Below are positions 15,401 to 17,750 of a stretch of DNA of 17,750 nt, piece by piece. The notes under the pieces are model-generated. The model searched no databases, was not told the DNA's origin, and was given only the letters and a program-made list of their open reading frames with translations. The stretch comes from Candidatus Cloacimonadota bacterium (GTDB lineage: Bacteria > Cloacimonadota > Cloacimonadia > Cloacimonadales > Cloacimonadaceae): assembly GCA_023228125.1 (NCBI GenBank), contig JALOBT010000044.1:1-17750 (forward strand), in the 5' to 3' direction. Position 1 is the first letter of the stretch. Each line of letters opens with the position of its first letter. Position numbers and translations under genes: made by a program.

Positions 15401-16735
15401 AGGAGCTTCGGGGGTGATTTCTGGGCCGAAGACCATGTCGATATAACTCGAACCGCTTCCTGCTGTACCCGTGCGGAAACCAAGGTAATAGTTGTTTCCT
15501 GCAAGAGAGCTTAAGTCTATCACATGATGGTCGAATGTATAGGTGCTAGCATAAGTGATGGTGCTACCAATTTGGGTCCAGGTAACGCGATCAGGAGAAT
15601 AAACCACTTCAAGATTGGCTGCAGTAATGCTACTACCAGCCGCCCAGAAATCCAGAGTACTACCGTTTGTGATAGTTACTCTTGGGGTGGACAGGGTATA
15701 TTGAGTGGTAGTTGAGCCTGATTTATAGGCACCTGCAAGTCCATGCACCTTATAAGATGTACCACGGAACCAGTTACCAGTAGTGCCATTTGCCCAGCCA
15801 GCGGGTGGGAAGGTGGTGTCTTCAAAACTCTCGGCCAACTGAGTAGCGGAGGGGGTTTTGAAGCTCCAAGTGGCTGAAGCGGGGGATGTGCCGATTTCGT
15901 TATTTGCCACAACCTTCCAATAGTAGGTTGTTCCAGCAGCCAGGGTGGGCGTATAGGATGTGCTGGTTTGAGCGCTGCTCACCAGGGGAGGTGTGGCAGA
16001 GCTGCCAAAATATACATCGTAATCTGCGGCATCAGCTCCACCCAGTGTGGAGCTCCAGGATAACACGCCATCGGTAAATGACCAGCCACCATTGGCAGGG
16101 GCCATCAAAGTCGGCGCCAGAGGAGCGGTAGTATTTGGGAAGGCGAATTGTATTCTGTTAATTAATGCTACTCTGCTGCTTGCAGTGGGAGGTGAGGCGG
16201 GATTTGGATTCGTGCCATCACTGTAGTAATACATACCTGTATTAGTTCCGCTGGTAAATGCACCCCAGCTCATGGATGCATAGCTGGGAGTATTTTCATC
16301 GACAGCGACTATAAGGTTATCTGTATTGTTGTAGTTGAAGGGAGTTGTGAGCGTAATTTCCATCCAGTTATTGGCCAGGGGAACCATGCTGCTCACGTCA
16401 CCGTTAAAAACCTCGGTAAGGTTTGCGAGTGGTTCCCAATCAGTTGTAGTAGCAAAGGTCGTCTTGGTGCTGTGACCCATATAGATGACCCAGTCTTTAC
16501 TATTTGTAATCGTACCGGAAACATAATAGAAACGGATTTTTGTGATGTTTCCAGCTTTATTGATTTGGGCTTGCGTATAGATCTGCTGAGTGTAGTTGTA
16601 CCCGTAAAGTCCGTATAATGGCATATAACTGCTAGTAGCAGTCCCCGTGCCAACCTGGACGGTATCAGCAAAAGCTATATTGAACATTGCCAGCATCATG
16701 ACCAGCAAGGTCGCTATCATCAGTAACTTTTTCAT
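9470..16735 (-). CDS. Giant secreted protein with eight J modules alternating with FN3-like modules, 2421 aa
   Basis: The function is unknown; it is probably an extracellular or surface-displayed adhesive or polymer-binding protein. The start ATG at 16735 has AAGGAG 8 nt upstream and begins a signal peptide (MKKLLMIATLLVMMLAMFNIAFA, about 1-23). Domain order by inspection: an N-terminal module 24-200 shared with the interior of the other giant protein (DWVIYMGHS, NLIVAVDEN); FN3-like 205-295; J1 299-440; FN3 446-538; J2 546-708; FN3 712-805; J3 811-977; FN3 985-1092; J4 1099-1253; FN3 1260-1353; J5 1358-1497; FN3 1504-1597; J6 1604-1783; FN3 1788-1892; J7 1899-2047; a CARDB-like segment 2053-2157; J8 2163-2320; a C-terminal FN3-like module 2324-2391 ending FFKVIAS; and a charged tail. 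J modules begin with F-E/D-x(n)-P-x-G/E-W and several end with V/I/L-D-D/N-I/V. No catalytic motif and no LPXTG, membrane or typical type IX sorting signal is seen. Confidence 0.9.
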   Translation of the reverse strand: MKKLLMIATLLVMMLAMFNIAFADTVQVGTGTATSSYMPLYGLYGYNYTQQIYTQAQINKAGNITKIRFYYVSGTITNSKDWVIYMGHSTKTTFATTTDWEPLANLTEVFNGDVSSMVPLANNWMEITLTTPFNYNNTDNLIVAVDENTPSYASMSWGAFTSGTNTGMYYYSDGTNPNPASPPTASSRVALINRIQFAFPNTTAPLAPTLMAPANGGWSFTDGVLSWSSTLGGADAADYDVYFGSSATPPLVSSAQTSTSYTPTLAAGTTYYWKVVANNEIGTSPASATWSFKTPSATQLAESFEDTTFPPAGWANGTTGNWFRGTSYKVHGLAGAYKSGSTTTQYTLSTPRVTITNGSTLDFWAAGSSITAANLEVVYSPDRVTWTQIGSTITYASTYTFDHHVIDLSSLAGNNYYLGFRTGTAGSGSSYIDMVFGPEITPEAPGPVTLTAPADLATGVSNYPTFTWTAPTSGGIPTAYKVYCGAANPPTTLLGTATTLSYTPTAALPYNTTLYWMVVATNGTGDATGSPVRSFTTMADPTISSFPFVEGFETGNTNASTAINQWMQVTGPEYTAKYWTANNNQTTYNRTPRNGTWNAFLGYSGQSCLIRPIQLTAGTNYFIELYARQNTTDPTDANIQVKYGTQATLAGLTETIIPQTNVSDGEYQRFYGVFTPTSTGVYYIGIQGWMSNATASWYVSLDDITIDVAPAVIAPSALTNTNIDGDSADLGWTENNTPAAAAWKIKYGPVGFDVDTQGTLINTVASNPYPLTGLSSSTSYDWYVLSVTGAGSSTWAGPATFRTAQIPATLPLTEGWESGQGSWAFENGTETNAWYVGTVDPFAGTASAYVSNDNGVSNAYTITTTSVAHIYRDISFGADNLNFPLTFEWKNAGESSFDRLRVYLVDTSVTPVAGTELTTGQVGLTNYSVQPTWTTGSITLPGTLSGSVKRLVFSWRNDGSLGTQPPINLDNISLTAVPVPSGPVLAPNLDYPLHRQENLAKTGFPFQFSWNMAGTEPDVYNLYIANMADLNEGYDSDEFFGAATFFEDVTSPYTPVMSYAYGATYVWTVAGFNAAYPDEVYLWPPNEFTIEPDPAIVSFPHTQNFDAVTVPALPTGWSMINVNGDTVNWASYATNPYSAPNCASIGYNYDLALNDWMVSPALSLQAGTTYALDFKYRGGSTSYVEKLKVMLGSGNQVANLTTQVFINENINFADYTSANATFTVPSTGNYYLGWHAYSIANQLRIYVDDITIRIPAPLPPLAATVSFPQSGSTTLLNPMLKWTPSTAGEPATSFKVYLNQGGAFTESHVVYTGAATQFQTTGLVNGLSYSWKVVPSNANGSTVTCPTWTFNTPGLTQLAEGFEAATFPPMGWANGSSGNWTRSTSTPLFEGTASAYKSSSTSVVYVLSTPLLTIDGSSTMEFYTRASNISQVLKVVSSTDRTTWTQIGADITYAATGIWYPISIDLSSLAGSDLYIGFQTPIQTTSGSIYVDHVVGPNLTPVLAGTPTLSAPADAAVNQSRYPNLTWTAPTTGGAATSYNVYLDTVDGSTLIGSSLTNSYAVETPLDWEATYYWTVAAVNNAGIGEASVVRSFTVMSDPTIYDLPWLEDFGTVTGDWPVQNWTQLSGLYPEPTGTSTQWYRGDWIYGPSGNNAPRINIYGTTRNGWLVTPPIAIPADGYELKFDLGLTKWGSSVPILDDTDQQDDKFIVIVSDSPNMTNPTILREWNNAGSEYVFNNILHTGESVTIDLTGYSGAKHFAFYGESTVTGGDNALFVDNVMVRESPIGPPDPVTLISPEDEAAEQPIDGFDLTWSAAVTGGNPDSYAIFMSQTEANLYTDYYWDNITLTRFDPTQAEINPLTYNYSGTWYWTVQALNGDGDAYQETPFSFTIMDDPRILSLPYSQNFDGVTAPAMPAEWTGYVNSTNTFATAETYSSTTYAVSAPNSVKLYNSSDTAADLRIVTPEITVPMNSIKLSFYARISSTSETLLVGTVDTPEGTFTQLASIDLTTTQTPYTVSLADYVGTDHYICFKHGVTSTSKTIYIDDVQMDQLAANDMAVVSLTGLPYGFENTEATHTVTVKNNGTSTQNSYTVYLKSVDNRIVLASEIINEELLPDATKAVDLSWTPASLGTLDIYGEVVLAGDAVPVNNVSEIMTFNTYEEGILFESFEGGVIPSNWTVLNEDGDTRMWEAATTYPRTGNYAASCRYGDSSATDNDDWLITPPLQLSSSVADQISFWIGKSSSSTSYTEDWEVLLSSTNTDPSSFTMIDSGTIPDLGYIQKSYDLDTYFSGDAVVYLALRYRGTWDWYLHADDFVGPQVYIPASLPQPVLTISTSGSNVVLDWDAIPYARSYQIKAADAPEGPYTLLTTVTGNTYSTSATSKKFFKVIASNEGIRTINQQPLSLEQQLLKDEADRAANGKE

Positions 16736-16743
16736 ATGAAAAG

Positions 16744-16749
16744 CTCCTT
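16744..16749 (-). promoter_or_regulatory. Ribosome binding site of the second giant gene
   Basis: The minus strand reads AAGGAG with 8 nt to ATG at 16735. It supports the start that opens directly with the signal peptide. Confidence 0.85.
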
Positions 16750-16846
16750 AAAATTTAATGGTTAGTTTAGGTAAGCTATGTTATTTCTATCGGCTTAGCT
16801 CCATTTTATTGCAAAACAAAGGTAAAGAAAAAGGGCTGAACCAGTT

Positions 16847-16976
16847 TTGATTTTGAAGGGTGAAGGGTGGGTCGAAGCCTTTCCGGAGGCATATTTCCCA
16901 CTGTTTCGGTGATAATGTGCGACGATTATTACTCAGAGTGCGGGGAAGATGTGGCCGGTTTGTGCTTCGGGATGAG
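16847..16976 (-). promoter_or_regulatory. Conserved 130-nt leader element, copy B
   Basis: This is the ungapped counterpart of 6327-6456 and begins about 111 nt upstream of the second giant gene's start. It keeps the outer CGAAGC/GCTTCG stem (16873-16878 with 16964-16969) and the apical stem and loop. In the middle stem one G-C pair of copy A becomes G-U here (GCGGGAA to GTGGGAA), so pairing is maintained. A shared CTTCAAAATCAA word marks its 3' edge on the minus strand. Confidence 0.7.
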
Positions 16977-17034
16977 GTTGATATGTTTTGATTGTTTTTA
17001 AAGGCGAAAGTGAGCACAACTGGGCTGTATGAGT

Positions 17035-17063
17035 TTTCGGGCTGGTGGCAAATATGCCCGAAA
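17035..17063 (-). promoter_or_regulatory. Leader hairpin with ATATTTGC loop, copy B
   Basis: On the minus strand TTTCGGGC pairs perfectly with GCCCGAAA (8 bp) around a 13-nt loop starting ATATTTGC. The stem sequence differs from copy A at 6523-6548 but pairing persists. The AAGGAG at 17122-17127 sits 66 nt upstream of the loop, exactly as in copy A. Confidence 0.55.
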
Positions 17064-17297
17064 CATCCTTCAGGTAACGCTGTAGCAGCGTATAAAATGT
17101 GCTCGACATCAAGCATGGACTCTCCTTGAAACTGTCGTTAATTAAAATCCTGGTGCTTTGAAGACATGAACCTAAGTCACTATGTGCAGCTAAGTTCCTG
17201 ATAAGCAGGAATACAAGGCTAAAAACTGATCTAATTCCAACTATAAATACATAATGAAAAAGGCTAATAAACTGTCAAGAACTATTTTCAATGCTTT
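17064..17297. other. Intergenic region upstream of leader B
   Basis: No gene is supported. On the minus strand AAGGAG (17122-17127) lies 5 nt before an ATG at 17116 that opens a 109-codon frame through the leader; coding is doubted. CTATAAATACA (17241-17251) is shared with 6706-6716. A TTGACA (minus strand, 17278-17273) lies just upstream of this AT-rich stretch and could be a -35 element, but no good -10 hexamer is seen at the right spacing. Confidence 0.4.
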
Positions 17298-17412
17298 ACC
17301 ACCGAGACACCGAGGACGGGGGAATTGCTGGACTGCAGTCGTCTCGCCTGCAGAGTCTGAAGTGGGCAGTACCGGATTGCAGTCGTCTCGTCTGCAGAGT
17401 CCGGGGCTTGTT
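17298..17412. repeat. Pair of diverged left-REP-like elements with ACCACCGAGA head
   Basis: ACCACCGAGACACCGAGGA (17298-17316) repeats the head found before both RAYT-flanking arrays. Two REP-like copies follow, each with a GCAGTCG-TCT-CGYCTGC core (about 17337 and 17378), preceded by CTGGACT or CCGGATT. The stem has one mismatch relative to the array copies. Confidence 0.65.
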
Positions 17413-17456
17413 CTCTTTTGCTACGGTATCGTTAAAACGCTAAAACCTTAAAACCC

Positions 17457-17661
17457 CTCTAAGACCTCCGGTCTTACTGGACACGAGACGTATCCAATCC
17501 AGCAAGTGCTCCTGCAGAGCTGCAGTGCTCTCTTTTTGTGGCGGTTTTCGGCAAACTGAGTTGGGAACTGCTTTGGAGCTTTGGAGTTACTTTTTGAGCT
17601 TTGGAAGCACTTTCTCTAAGACCTCCGGTCTTACTGGACACGAGACGTATCCAATCCAGCA
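17457..17661. repeat. 48-bp direct duplication of a right-REP-like element
   Basis: A perfect 48-bp repeat occurs at 17457-17504 and 17614-17661. Each copy holds a mini-hairpin AAGACC-TCC-GGTCTT and a right-REP palindrome GGACACG-AGA-CGTATCC followed by AATCCAGCA. Compared with the RAYT-flanking copies (GGACGCG-GGA-CGCATCC), a G-C pair has become A-T on both sides of the stem. Between the copies lies AT-rich spacer with reiterated GAGCTTTGGA words. Confidence 0.8.
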
Positions 17662-17666
17662 CTGGC

Positions 17667-17750
17667 AACTTCTAACTTCTAACTTGTAACTCGTAACTTC
17701 TAACTTGTAACTTGTAACTCGTAACTTGTAACTCGTAACTTGTAACTCGT
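17667..17750. repeat. TAACTTG/TAACTCG heptamer satellite
   Basis: A tandem array of 7-bp units (TAACTTC, TAACTTG, TAACTCG) becomes a regular 14-bp alternation of TAACTTG and TAACTCG towards the right edge, where the window cuts it. No coding content. Confidence 0.9.

Overview
The window looks like chromosomal DNA from an uncultivated bacterium of the FCB superphylum, most like Cloacimonadota. That placement is an inference. It rests on very large secreted proteins built from alternating choice-of-anchor J (cleaved-adhesin-like) and fibronectin-III-like modules, AAGGAG-type ribosome sites, and intergenic DNA packed with short palindromic repeats. No rRNA, tRNA, CRISPR array or housekeeping gene is visible. 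Base composition by eye is near 50% G+C.

Layout, left to right. Bases 1-120 are a G-rich nonamer repeat, and 121-469 is intergenic with repeat debris. A terminator (470-498) and a stem-loop (513-547) close the first giant gene, read on the minus strand (563-6127, 1854 aa, signal peptide, multi-domain surface or secreted protein). Its long 5' region (6128 to about 6720) holds a stable hairpin, a 130-nt conserved leader element and a further small hairpin. Bases 6720-6980 are AT-rich repeat debris. Then comes the mobile centre: a REP-associated tyrosine transposase (RAYT) gene (7602-8237, minus) bracketed by two nearly identical direct blocks (6981-7600 and 8302-8875). Each block carries four 117-bp units, and each unit is a pair of inverted REP-like palindromes (BIME-like). 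To the right lie a decayed insertion sequence (8906-9103), a perfect 23-bp palindrome (9141-9189) and a solitary diverged BIME (9293-9404). A terminator with the same hairpin as the first (9409-9435) ends the second giant gene (9470-16735, minus, 2421 aa, eight J modules alternating with FN3-like modules). Its upstream region repeats the 130-nt leader element (16847-16976) and the small hairpin (17035-17063). The right end holds REP variants, a perfect 48-bp direct duplication and a heptamer satellite.

The two giant genes are separate transcription units with matched ends: the same leader architecture upstream and the same terminator hairpin downstream, around related but shuffled domain arrays. 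This suggests co-regulated paralogous cell-surface or extracellular proteins. Between them a RAYT sits amid what appear to be its own substrates, and diverged relatives of those repeats are scattered to both ends of the window. The two observations most worth follow-up are the RAYT/BIME locus and the conserved, structured leader shared by the two genes.
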